From the NCBI GenBank assembly GCA_947624655.1, contig CANQLH010000015.1:1-46313 (forward strand): a stretch of DNA of 46,313 nt, read 5' to 3'. Below, piece after piece: positions 34,115 to 44,804 of the stretch (positions within the stretch are counted from its first letter, which is position 1; each line of letters starts with the position of its first letter). The position numbers and the translations under genes were made by a program. The notes below the pieces were generated by a model. That model was given only the letters and a program-made list of their open reading frames with translations. It was not told the origin of the DNA and ran no database searches. This stretch comes from an uncultured Clostridia bacterium. Lineage in GTDB: Bacteria; Bacillota; Clostridia; TANB77; CAG-508.

Positions 34115-34957
34115 TTATAACAAATTTGATATATTAACAAAATCCTTTAAAGTTAGTGCCTCTCCCCTTATTCTTTCATCTATGTTTAACCTTTTTAATA
34201 CCTCTTTTAGCTTTTCCTTATCAGAGCATACTTCCGTACCTTGAAGTGCATTAAGCAAAGTTTTTCTTCTTTGCATAAAAGCATATTTGATTATTTTAAA
34301 TAATTTTTCTTCGCTTTCCACATCATAAAGTTTATTTTTTCTAACTTGCAAATTTATTACTTCTGACTCCACATTAGGTGCTGGTATAAATGATGTATTA
34401 GGTACTGTAAATAATTTTCTAGCATCTGAATAATATTCAACTGTATATGTTATTGCGCCTGCTTCTCTTGTACCTGTTTTCGCACATAATCTATCGGCCA
34501 CTTCTTTTTGTACCATTACAGTTATACTATCAAATTTTGCTTTACTTTCAAGTAATCTCATTATAATAGGTGTAGTAATATAATAAGGAAGATTTGCAAC
34601 AATCTTTGTTCTTTCTAATTTGTTTTCGTCTATAATTTTATTTAAGTCAAGCTTTAGTATATCTTCATTTATTATCTCTACATTATCAAATAATACAAAT
34701 CTTTCTTCCAAAATTTCTACCATTTTTTTATCTAATTCTACACAAATAACTTTTCCTGCATAGTTTGCAAGCTCATTTGTCAATGTTCCAAGTCCTGGAC
34801 CTATTTCTATTACCAAGTCCTCTTTCCCAATATCTGCATTTTGAATTGTATTTAATATAACCTCTCTATCTATTAGGAAATTCTGTCCTAAAGATTTATT
34901 TGCTGTTACTTTATATTTTTTTATCAAGAACTTTGTTTCTATTTCAAGATTATTCAA
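34115..34957 (-). CDS. rsmA: 16S rRNA (adenine1518/1519-N6)-dimethyltransferase
   Basis: KsgA/RsmA, 280 residues, dimethylates two adenines in the 3' hairpin of 16S rRNA. Motifs: NKSLGQNFLIDREV, the AdoMet loop VIEIGPGLGTLTNEL, VELDKKMVEIL, and the catalytic NLPYYITTPIIMRLL; the C-terminal RRKTLLNAL is standard. The frame is intact, and its one CGG straddles ACG-GAA. Confidence 0.97.
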   Translation of the reverse strand: MNNLEIETKFLIKKYKVTANKSLGQNFLIDREVILNTIQNADIGKEDLVIEIGPGLGTLTNELANYAGKVICVELDKKMVEILEERFVLFDNVEIINEDILKLDLNKIIDENKLERTKIVANLPYYITTPIIMRLLESKAKFDSITVMVQKEVADRLCAKTGTREAGAITYTVEYYSDARKLFTVPNTSFIPAPNVESEVINLQVRKNKLYDVESEEKLFKIIKYAFMQRRKTLLNALQGTEVCSDKEKLKEVLKRLNIDERIRGEALTLKDFVNISNLL

Positions 34958-35026
34958 AATTTAGTTTAACCCCTTTTCTTTAATATTCTTAAATAATTAT
35001 ACCTCTTTTGGGGTTATTTTTCAATA

Positions 35027-36103
35027 TCACAAGTTAGATGAATTTTCTGTGTTAAACCCAAGCAATAATTTTATCTTCTTAATTAGTTTTGCAAAAAATC
35101 CAACCTTAACCACTACCAAATCTTTAATTTGATTTAGATTTGGATTATATTTTTTCTCTAATTCCATCATCTTATTAATATAATACTCATTATAGAAATT
35201 ATCTTCATCTATATGGCCTATTAAATTTTTATATAAATATAGTTTATTTCTATAATTTTCTATAAGTTTTGGGGAATAAACTAAATTAATAGTGCTATCA
35301 AAATAGCTTGTAAATATTAACTGTTGTGTATTCAAAAATACTTTTTTTATTTTTTCTTTTTTATTATTTATCTCTCTTGTAACTTTTCTTGTTGTTTTTT
35401 CATCTATGTTTTGTAATTTAGAATATAGAATTTCTAAATCATTTTGTTCTTCTACAAGTACATCAATGTTTTGCTGTATTTTATAATAAACTTTCTCAGA
35501 TGTCATCGATATAAACTGTTTCTTAAAATTATCATCAGCTTTTAATGTACTACTAAATAAAACCTCTTCTCCTATTAGATATGCCATTTGATTAACAAGT
35601 GTACATTCTAGTGGATAATATGTTGGCGTATTAGTTTGAATTTCTATATCAAAATATTTTACATTTTCATAATTACTATGTATACATTTAGCAGCCATAA
35701 GTTGCACTGCTGCTTCATTAATTCCTATTCCTGGTAAATTTCCTTGAGTAAAATCACATAGGCCTAGTCTTATTATATTTCCATTTTTATTACATCTTTC
35801 TTGTAAATAGTGTATGCACTCATGTATTGCAACATCAGATAATTTTTCTTTTGCTAACTTATCTGAAAAATATATTGATTTATTTTTATAAAAGTATTTT
35901 GCAGAAATTCCATTATTCAATTTTGCATAATACATATTAAGTCTAGATAAGCTCCTAAAGAGTTCATTTCTATTTAATTCAAGGCTAGGAAATGTATTAG
36001 AAATAATATCAGTAATTTTATTTGCCAATGTATTTATTGAAAGTGTGTCTAATTTACTGACTATTTCAATTCCTTCTCTTTTCAAATCTCTTTTTATACT
36101 CAT
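35027..36103 (-). CDS. Putative HExxH zinc metalloprotease-like protein
   Basis: 358 residues, no named family recognised. The region around residues 90-100 reads VAIHECIHYLQE, an HExxH zinc motif (His94, Glu95, His98), and GIGINEAAVQLMAAK at about 124-138 supplies a plausible third ligand Glu130, a gluzincin-like arrangement. The rest is helical and charged with a basic C-terminal helix (KVGFFAKLIKKIKLLLGF). No signal peptide. It lies upstream of ksgA on the same strand. Protease activity is inferred from the motif only. Confidence 0.7.
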   Translation of the reverse strand: MSIKRDLKREGIEIVSKLDTLSINTLANKITDIISNTFPSLELNRNELFRSLSRLNMYYAKLNNGISAKYFYKNKSIYFSDKLAKEKLSDVAIHECIHYLQERCNKNGNIIRLGLCDFTQGNLPGIGINEAAVQLMAAKCIHSNYENVKYFDIEIQTNTPTYYPLECTLVNQMAYLIGEEVLFSSTLKADDNFKKQFISMTSEKVYYKIQQNIDVLVEEQNDLEILYSKLQNIDEKTTRKVTREINNKKEKIKKVFLNTQQLIFTSYFDSTINLVYSPKLIENYRNKLYLYKNLIGHIDEDNFYNEYYINKMMELEKKYNPNLNQIKDLVVVKVGFFAKLIKKIKLLLGFNTENSSNL

Positions 36104-36204
36104 TTATTTTCCTTCCCCATTTTTCCTTAGTATAGCATTGTAGATTATACTATATTAAGATTACATATTAATTACAAAATTATTACATTTTTATTACATT
36201 AAGC

Positions 36205-36262
36205 GTTACATTATAATGCTTTTATATTAAAGAATAGTTGAAACAAACCATTATCATGTAAC
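36205..36262. repeat. 58-bp GTTAC-ended mini-element
   Basis: GTTACATTATAATG at the left is inverted as CATTATCATGTAAC at the right. The interior TTTTATATTAAAGAATAG matches the right flank of repeat A2 (9945-9977) read on the other strand. It sits directly upstream of the purN promoter. Confidence 0.55.
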
Positions 36263-36291
36263 CATTAAGCTGTTAATTTTTTTCTATTTGA

Positions 36292-36320
36292 TTGACTTTG
36301 CAGAATTTTGGTATTATAAT
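36292..36320 (+). promoter_or_regulatory. Promoter of the purN-purE-purC cluster
   Basis: -35 TTGACT (36292-36297), 17-bp spacer, -10 TATAAT (36315-36320), followed by a short leader and the purN start. I see no purine riboswitch consensus in the leader. Confidence 0.75.
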
Positions 36321-36395
36321 CTAAATGTGTCGTAAATAGGTATTTTTCCTATTTATAACTTATTTAAATGTAGATTAGAAAGGAATGAATTTTGT

Positions 36396-36971
36396 ATGTA
36401 TAATATAGTTGTTTTTGCATCAGGAAATGGTACAACCCTTCAAGCAGTAATAGATGCAATTGAAGAAAAAAATTTAATTGCAAATATTCCTCTTGTTGTT
36501 TCAAATAATCCAAAAGCTTATGCCCTAGAAAGAGCAAAAAAAGCGAATATTCCAACATATATAATTCAAGAAAAAGATAAGGATAAAATAGATTCAGAAT
36601 TAGAAAAGGTTTTGTCAAAAATAGATATAGATTTAATAGTTCTTGCAGGATACCTAAAACTTATAGGTCCTAAACTTATAAATAAATATACAATCATAAA
36701 TACACATCCATCTCTTCTTCCAAAATATGGAGGCAAAGGTATGTATGGTATGAATGTTCATAGAGCTGTTGTTGAAGCTAAAGAAGAATACAGTGGCGTT
36801 ACTTTACATTACGTTAATTCTGAATATGATAGAGGCGCAATTATAATGCAAACTGTTGTTAAAGTTTTACCAACAGATACCCCAGAAGATGTAGCCTCTA
36901 AAGTTCAATCAGCCGAAAAAATACAACTTGTAGAAGTTTTAAAATCTTTTACAACTGAAAAACTTAGCTAA
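36396..36971 (+). CDS. purN: Phosphoribosylglycinamide formyltransferase
   Basis: Third step of purine synthesis, formyl-THF-dependent. 191 residues: MYNIVVFASGNGTTLQAVID, LVVSNNPKAYALERA, LAGYLKLIGPKLINKY, catalytic Asn/His in IINTHPSLLPKYGG and VTLHYVNSEYDRGAII. First gene of a plus-strand set with purE and purC. No CGG. Confidence 0.96.
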   Translation: MYNIVVFASGNGTTLQAVIDAIEEKNLIANIPLVVSNNPKAYALERAKKANIPTYIIQEKDKDKIDSELEKVLSKIDIDLIVLAGYLKLIGPKLINKYTIINTHPSLLPKYGGKGMYGMNVHRAVVEAKEEYSGVTLHYVNSEYDRGAIIMQTVVKVLPTDTPEDVASKVQSAEKIQLVEVLKSFTTEKLS

Positions 36972-37014
36972 CATTTATTTTTAAACTATATATATTAAAT
37001 TTTAGGAGGTTTAT

Positions 37015-37536
37015 ATGAAAGAAAATGTTGATGTTGCCATAATTATGGGAAGTGACTCAGATTTACCAATAATGAAAGATTCTGCAAAATTTTTGGACGA
37101 AATGGGAATTTCTTATGAAATGACTATTATTTCTGTTCACAGATGTCCAGAAGCTGCTCAAAATTATGCAAAAAGCCTTAAAGAAAGAAAGGTAAAAGTT
37201 ATAATTGCAGGTGCAGGAGGAGCAGCACATTTGCCTGGGGTCTTTGCAGCTCAAGTACCTTGTCCAGTTATAGGTGTTCCTATAATGTCTAAAACTTTAA
37301 ATGGTGTTGATTCTTTATATTCAATAGTTCAAATGCCATCAGGAATACCTGTTGCAACTGTTGCAATTAATGGTGCAAAAAATGCTGGAATTCTTGCTGC
37401 AACAATTATCTCAACTTCAAATGACGAAGTATATAAAAAGATATGTGCTTATAAAGAATCATTAAACGATGCTGTTTTAAAGAAAAATGATAAGCTTCAA
37501 GAATTAGGTTATGAAGAATACATCAAACAAATGTAA
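37015..37536 (+). CDS. purE: N5-carboxyaminoimidazole ribonucleotide mutase
   Basis: Class I PurE, 173 residues: IIMGSDSDLPIMKDSAKFLD (phosphate-binding loop), SVHRCPEAA, IAGAGGAAHLPGVFAAQ and VATVAINGAKNAGILA. Interconverts N5-CAIR and CAIR. No purK is adjacent in the window. AGGAGG precedes the ATG. No CGG. Confidence 0.96.
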   Translation: MKENVDVAIIMGSDSDLPIMKDSAKFLDEMGISYEMTIISVHRCPEAAQNYAKSLKERKVKVIIAGAGGAAHLPGVFAAQVPCPVIGVPIMSKTLNGVDSLYSIVQMPSGIPVATVAINGAKNAGILAATIISTSNDEVYKKICAYKESLNDAVLKKNDKLQELGYEEYIKQM

Positions 37537-37568
37537 TTTTTAAATATATAAAAGAAAGGTGATTTTAA

Positions 37569-38423
37569 ATGAAAAAAATTAGTAGCGGAAAAGTTCGTGA
37601 AATTTATGAAGTAGACGAAAATTCTCTCATGATGGTAGTTTCTGATAGAATTTCTGCATTTGATGTTATACTACCTACTATGGTAAAAGACAAAGGAAAA
37701 ATTTTAAATAAGATTTCTGAATTCTGGTTTGATTATGTAAGCGATTTAATTCCAAATCACATTATTACAACCAAATTTGAGGAATTTCCTAAAGAGTTTC
37801 AAACAGAAGATTTTAGAGATAGAAGTATGCTTGTTAAGAAACTTAAAATGCTTCCTGTTGAATGTGTCGTAAGAGGATATATCACAGGTTCTGGATGGAA
37901 AAGCTATAAAGAAAATGGAACTGTATGCAATATAGCACTTCCTGCTAGCCTTAAAGAATCTGAGAAACTTCCTGAGGCAATATTTACTCCAACAACAAAA
38001 GCTTCAGAAGGTCACGATATGCCAATTAGTTTTGATGAAGTATGCAATCTTTTAGGCAAAGATTTAGCTGAAAAAGTAAGAGATATGACATTAAAAATCT
38101 ATAATAAATGTGCTGATTATGCAAAAACAAAAGGAATAATCATTGCCGATACCAAATTTGAATTTGGTTTAGATGAGAATGGTAATTTAGTTTTAGCTGA
38201 TGAAGTTTTAACTCCAGATTCAAGTAGATTTTGGCCTGAAAGTGATTATGAAGTTGGAAAATCACAAAAAAGTTTTGACAAACAATATATGCGTGATTGG
38301 CTAACAGCAAATAAATGGGATGCTTCAAATCCAACTCCTATTCCAGAAGAGGTTGTTTCAACTACTAGAGCAAAATACATAGAAGCTTATGAAAGAATAA
38401 CTGGAAAGAAATTTGATATGTAA
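37569..38423 (+). CDS. purC: SAICAR synthetase
   Basis: Phosphoribosylaminoimidazole-succinocarboxamide synthase, 284 residues: KISSGKVREIYEVDE, VVSDRISAFDVILPTMVKDK, VVRGYITGSGWKSYKENG, IIADTKFEFGLDENG and LTPDSSRFWPE. Ligates aspartate to CAIR. AGGTGA ribosome site. Its CGG straddles AGC-GGA. It is followed by repeat A3 and the convergent purB. Confidence 0.97.
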   Translation: MKKISSGKVREIYEVDENSLMMVVSDRISAFDVILPTMVKDKGKILNKISEFWFDYVSDLIPNHIITTKFEEFPKEFQTEDFRDRSMLVKKLKMLPVECVVRGYITGSGWKSYKENGTVCNIALPASLKESEKLPEAIFTPTTKASEGHDMPISFDEVCNLLGKDLAEKVRDMTLKIYNKCADYAKTKGIIIADTKFEFGLDENGNLVLADEVLTPDSSRFWPESDYEVGKSQKSFDKQYMRDWLTANKWDASNPTPIPEEVVSTTRAKYIEAYERITGKKFDM

Positions 38424-38440
38424 AATAATTATGTTGTATA

Positions 38441-38584
38441 AAAAAGTCGTAATGATTTATTTGTAAGAGCAACGCACACGATCAACCGAAGCGTCAGCGT
38501 AGGGCGAATGGAGCAATTTACATATAATTTTTAATTTGTAAATTGCGACACCAAAGCTCTAAAAATAAATCATTACGACTTTTT
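38441..38584. repeat. Palindromic intergenic element, family A, copy A3 (inverted)
   Basis: Outer arms pair perfectly over 22 bp (38441-38462 with 38563-38584) and end in A and T runs. The interior, on the minus strand, repeats the A1/A2 core, including AGAGCTTTGGTGTCGC and CTCCATTCGCCCTACGC. It lies between convergent purC and purB and may serve as their terminator. Confidence 0.85.
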
Positions 38585-38632
38585 ATAAATAAATGTATTA
38601 TTCTGTAAAATCTTAATATAAATTCATCTTTT

Positions 38633-40064
38633 CTACACATTTACCTCAACAGTTATATTTTTATATAAGTCTTTATATTTATTTAATACAGGGTCTACTT
38701 CTTCCCTTATAAAGTCTTCTACTTGATGAGGAGCTCTACCACACAAATTATCAGGATTTAAAGCCTTTAATATTTCTTCCTTAGTAAGACCAAAGCTTTC
38801 ATCTTTTGCAATTCTATCTACTAAATCATTTGGTCTACCAAATTCTTTTACTTCTCTTGCAGATTCCATAGAATATACTCTTATTTTTTCATGTAATTCT
38901 TGCCTATCTCCACCTTTCAATACCGCATTCATAAGTATTTCCTCTGTACCCATGAAAGGTAATTCTTGCATTAGGTTTGTCCTTATAACATTCTCATAAA
39001 CGACTATGCCAGAAGTTATATTTGCATAAAGGATAAGTATACTATCAACTGCTAAAAATGCCTCTGGAACGCAAATTCTTTTATTTGCAGAGTCGTCTAG
39101 CGTTCTTTCTAGCCATTGTGTCATTGCTGTAATTGCAGTATCTTGAGAAAGTGCAACAACATGTCTTGAAAGTGAATTAATTCTTTCACTTCTCATAGGG
39201 TTTCTCTTATATGCCATTGCAGAAGAGCCTATTTGTCCTTTTTCAAATGGTTCTTCTAATTCCTTTTCATGTTGTAATAATCTCATATCATTGGCAAATT
39301 TAGAAGCACTTTGAGCAATACTTGAAAGTACATTAAGAACTCTTGTGTCCAATTTTCTTGTATAAGTTTGTCCGAGATACTGCAAATACTTTATCAAATC
39401 CCATCTTACTTGCAATCAATTCATCAACCTTTTTTACTTTTTCTTCATCCTTAAATAATTTCATAAAGCTTTCTTGTGTTCCAGTTGTTCCCTTACATCC
39501 TAAAAGCTTCATATGGCTTTGCACAAATTCTAGTTCTTCTAAGTCTTCAAGTAAATCTTGCATCCAAAGTGTTGCTCTTTTACCAACCGTTGTAAGTTGT
39601 GCTGGTTGAAAATGTGTATATCCAAGGCAAGTTACACCTTTATTTTTTAATGCAAATTCTCTTAAATTACTTATAACTAATAATAGCTTTTCTTTTACAA
39701 GTTCAAGTGCTTTGCTCATAAGTATAACGTCAGCGTTATCAGTTACAAAACAAGAAGTTGCTCCTAAATGTATTATTCCTTTAGCTGATGGACACTTTGT
39801 TCCAAATTCATAAACATGAGCCATAACATCATGTCTACATTCACTTTCTCTTTTGGCTACAACGTCATAATCAATATCATCAACATGAGCTTTCATTTCT
39901 GCAATTTGTTCATCAGTTATATTAATTCCAAGTTCTTTTTCAGTTTCTGCAAGTGCTACCCAAAGTCTTCTCCAAGTTCCATACTTTGAATCAGCAGACC
40001 AAATTTCATTCATTTCTTTACTTGCATACCTTCCACTTAATGGAGTTACATATATTTTTTCCAT
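38633..40064 (-). CDS. purB: Adenylosuccinate lyase, one CGGA recoding site
   Basis: Acts twice in purine synthesis (SAICAR and adenylosuccinate cleavage). 476 residues from ATG 40064 (MEKIYVTPLSGRYASKEM). Landmarks: HDVMAHVYEFG, IHLGATSCFVTDNAD, LGYTHFQPAQLTT, the lyase signature GSSAMAYKRNPMRSE. At 39372-39374 an in-frame CGG (residue 231) follows TCT. Conventionally the protein ends 14 codons later. Read as CGGA = Gly it gives FAVSGQTYTRKLDTRVLNVL, the standard motif, and runs on without a break. 1432 nt minus one is divisible by three. Two other CGG triplets straddle codons. A complete enzyme is expected because the rest of the pathway is intact. Confidence 0.94.
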
Positions 40065-40251
40065 AATCACTATCATTCCTTTCAAATGCATATTTTATCA
40101 TATATTTAGAGATTTTGCAATCTATATTGACTTTTTTTGGCGAATGTATAATAATATATATGGTAAAAAATATATTTAGGAGGTTAAGGTTGAAAAATAA
40201 TTACAATTTAATTCTTTTCCAACCAGATTTATAATTTAGAAAGGAATGTGA

Positions 40252-41529
<1,278 letters not shown>

Positions 41530-41550
41530 TAAAATTTAAATTTATATTTA

Positions 41551-41596
41551 AGACTCCCTAAATTTTAGGGAGTCCTTGTTATCTAATAGGAAATTT
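41551..41596. terminator. purA terminator followed by a family B remnant
   Basis: GACTCCCTAAA/TTTAGGGAGTC stem (about 41552-41574). Directly after it, 18 nt (41579-41596) are identical to the left arm of the long hairpin in repeat B3 (TTATCTAATAGGAAATTT), but the rest of the element is absent. Confidence 0.7.
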
Positions 41597-41601
41597 GTTC
41601 C

Positions 41602-44208
41602 TTAGATTTTCTTTCCATAGTATGCATCTAATAATATTTGTTTTAACTCTGTAACTAATGGAAGTCTAGGATTTGCTGTTGTACATTGATCCTCAAATGC
41701 TTTTTCTACTAAGTCATCTAATTTTGCTAAAAACTCATCTTCTTTTAAGCCTTCATCTTTAAGAGTTGCGGGAATTCCAAGTTTTTTATTCATTTCTTGA
41801 ACAGCCTTTATTAAAGAATTTACACCTTCTTCTACTGTATCGGCTTTTAGACCTATTCTCTTTGCAAGATTTGCATATTTTTGGTCTGCAATAAAATACT
41901 CATACTTAGGGAATGAAACAAACTTTGTTGGCTTTGTGCTGTTGTATTTTATAACATAAGGAAGTATTATAGCATTTGCTCTACCATGTGCAATATGGAA
42001 TTCTCCACCAAGTTTATGAGCGAGTGAGTGATTTATTCCAAGAAATGCATTTGTAAATGCCATTCCAGCGATTGTGCTTGCATTATGCATTTTTTCACGT
42101 GCTACTCTATTGCTTCCATCCTCGTATGCAAGTGGCAAATAATTATATACTAATTCAACTGCTTTTTCTGCTAATCCATCTGTATAATCTGATGCCATAT
42201 TCGAAACATAACTTTCTATTGCATGTGTTAAAACATCCATACCAGTATCAGCTGTTATTTTCTTTGGAAGTGACATTACCAAATCTGGGTCAACTATTGC
42301 AATGTCTGGTGTTAATTCGTAATCTGCAAGTGGATATTTTATATTCTTCTTTTTATCTGTTATAACTGCAAAAGAAGTAACCTCTGAGCCTGTTCCAGAT
42401 GTTGTTGGTATAGCAACTAATTTAGTCTTTGTACCAAGTTTTGGGAACTTATACGTACGTTTTCTAATATCCATAAATTTAAGCTTAAGTCCTTCGGCAT
42501 CAGCTTCTGGATGCTCATAGAAAAGCCACATTCCGTTTTGCTGCATCTATTGGGCTTCCTCCTCCTAATGCAATAATTACATCAGGATTAAATTTATTCA
42601 TTGCATCAATTCCTCTTTGTATTGTATCAAATGATGGGTCTGGCTCTACCTCTGAAAATATCTCTGAATGAACGTAAGCATTTCTTTTTCTTAAATGATA
42701 AAGTATTTTATCAACATATCCAAGTTTAACCATTGATTCATCTGTAACAATAAATGCTCTTGATATATCAGGCATTTTTTCTAAATATCCTATTGCTCCC
42801 GCTTCAAAATATATCTTCTCAGGAATTTTAAACCACTGCATATTTACTCTTCTTTTTGCTACTCTTTTAATGTTTATTAAATTTACCGAAGATACATTTG
42901 CTGTTGTTGAATTTCCTCCAAATGTACCACATCCAAGCGTAAGTGATGGCATATTAGTATTATATATATCTCCTATTGCTCCATGTGTTGAAGGAGAATT
43001 TACTATTATTCTACCGAACTTTAACCTTATTAGAAAATTCTTGAATTGTCTCCTCATTTTCTGAATGTATTACAGCAGAATGTCCAAGTCCCCCATATTC
43101 TATTAATTTTTCTGCAATTTCTATTCCCTTATCTTTATCTGGGACTGTATAATATGCTAAAACTGGACTTAACTTTTCTTGTGAAAAAGGATGACCATCT
43201 CCAACACCAGTTTGTGGAACAACCAATACTTTTGTTGTCTCTGGAACTTTAAATCCAGCATCTTTTGCTATGTTATATGGGCATTGACCAGCTATTTCTG
43301 ATTTTAATTTTCCTTCTTTAAACATACTATTTTCTAATTTTGAAGCTTCTTCTTTATTTAGGAAATAGCAGTCTGCTTCTTTCATAAGTTTTTCAAATTC
43401 TTTTGCAATTTCTTTATCAACAATAACTGCTTGCTCAGATGCACATATCATACCATTATCAAAAGATTTTGAAAGCACCAAGTCTGTTACTGCTGTTTTT
43501 AATTTTGCTGTTTTATCAATATAGCAAGGTACATTTCCAGGTCCTACACCAAGTGCAGGTTTTCCACATGAATAAGCTGATTTAACCATTCCTGTTCCAC
43601 CTGTTGCAAGTATTAAATTAACATCTGGATGATTCATAAGCATCTTTGTTGCAAGAACAGATGGCTCCTCTATCCATAAAATACAATCTTCTGGTGCACC
43701 CGCTTCAACTGCTGCATCTCTTAAAATTCTAGCAGTTTCTACACTACATTTTTGAGCTGATGGATGAAAACCAAATATAATTACATTCCTAGTTTTTGCT
43801 GCAATTATGGATTTAAACATAGTTGTAGAAGTTGGATTCGTAACAGGCGTAACACCTGCAATAATTCCGAATTGGCTCTGCTATTTCTTCATACCCTTCT
43901 TCCTCATTATCATTTATAACACCAACTGTTTTATCATACTTTATGCTATGATATATATATTCTGAAGCAAACATATTCTTAGTTATCTTATCTTCGTATA
44001 TACCTCTTTTTGTCTCTTCCACAGCCATTTTAGCAAGCTTCATATGATTTTCAAGTCCTGCCATTGCCATTTTCTTTGTAATATTGTCTACTTTCTCTTG
44101 GTCTAACTCCATATATTTTTGCGATGCTACTTTTGCCCTTTCTATAAGTTTATCAATCATTTTTTTAACTTTTTGTTCTTCCTCTTCGTTATTTACTTCT
44201 TTTGCCAT
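41602..44208 (-). CDS. adhE: Bifunctional aldehyde-alcohol dehydrogenase, three CGGN recoding sites
   Basis: AdhE reduces acetyl-CoA to ethanol and forms spirosomes. Conventionally it is four overlapping fragments. Reading CGGN as Gly at 43867-43869 (CGGA), 43014-43016 (CGGT) and 42533-42535 (CGGA), residues 114, 398 and 558, gives one 867-residue protein, the normal size; 2607 nt minus three is divisible by three. The restored junctions are [37 protein letters not shown] and [20 protein letters not shown], all family motifs. The ALDH domain shows the catalytic Cys in [12 protein letters not shown]; the Fe-ADH domain shows [19 protein letters not shown]. At the second site the zero frame would stop immediately (CGG TAG). 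ATG 44208 fits GTGAGGA. Three more CGG triplets straddle codons. Confidence 0.94.
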
Positions 44209-44342
44209 AAAATTCATTCCTCACTTTCATCTTTTGGAAGGTATATACGAATCTGAAAAATATTCTTTACAGATTAATTTGTTCCTTCATTTTATTTAGT
44301 ATATGAAAAATTTGATTATTAATTCATAATTTCCCTATTAGA

Positions 44343-44475
44343 GAACAAAGCGCCTAGGCGCGGATTAAGTTCTTGCCGATTTGAGTTTCCGACCAAATGG
44401 AGGAAACTCAAAGGCTACGTTCAGCTTTTCTTATCTAATAGGAAATTTCTACGAAATTCCTATTAGATAAGAAAA
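44343..44475. repeat. Palindromic intergenic element, family B, copy B3
   Basis: Same three-hairpin plan as B1 and B2. Hairpin 1 keeps GAAC/GTTC ends but its right side differs (CGCGGATTAA). The middle stem is GAGTTTCC/GGAAACTC and the long stem pairs CTTATCTAATAGG with CCTATTAGATAAG, so the outer bases differ from B1 and B2 on both sides. Confidence 0.8.
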
Positions 44476-44494
44476 CTCCCTACTGGGAGTTTCT
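44471..44494 (-). terminator. acpP terminator
   Basis: GAAACTCCC/GGGAGTTTTC stem on the minus strand with a short TACT-type loop, just downstream of the acpP stop codon and touching repeat B3. Confidence 0.7.
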
Positions 44495-44501
44495 TTATCT
44501 A

Positions 44502-44741
44502 TTATTGATTATTTTTAATATATTCAACAACATCATTAACTGTAACTATTTTTTCTGCATCACTATCTGGAATTTCCATATCAAATTCTTCTTCTAAAGC
44601 CATTATTAATTCAACTATATCTAAAGAATCTGCACCTAAATCATCTATAAAAGATGATTCTAGAGCTACCGAAGTATCTGCAACGCCAAGTTGTTCAACA
44701 ATTATTGCCTTTACTCTATCGAAAACGTCTTCATTATTCAT
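44502..44741 (-). CDS. acpP: Acyl carrier protein
   Basis: 79 residues, acidic, with the phosphopantetheine Ser39 in [20 protein letters not shown]. Carries acyl chains in fatty-acid synthesis. It follows plsX on the same strand, the usual pairing. GGAGGG ribosome site. Its CGG straddles TCG-GTA. Confidence 0.96.
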   Translation of the reverse strand: MNNEDVFDRVKAIIVEQLGVADTSVALESSFIDDLGADSLDIVELIMALEEEFDMEIPDSDAEKIVTVNDVVEYIKNNQ

Positions 44742-44804
44742 ATTTATATTACCCTCCTTATTTTTAACATTATCTTTGTTTAGCTTTAATCTATTATATA
44801 TTGA

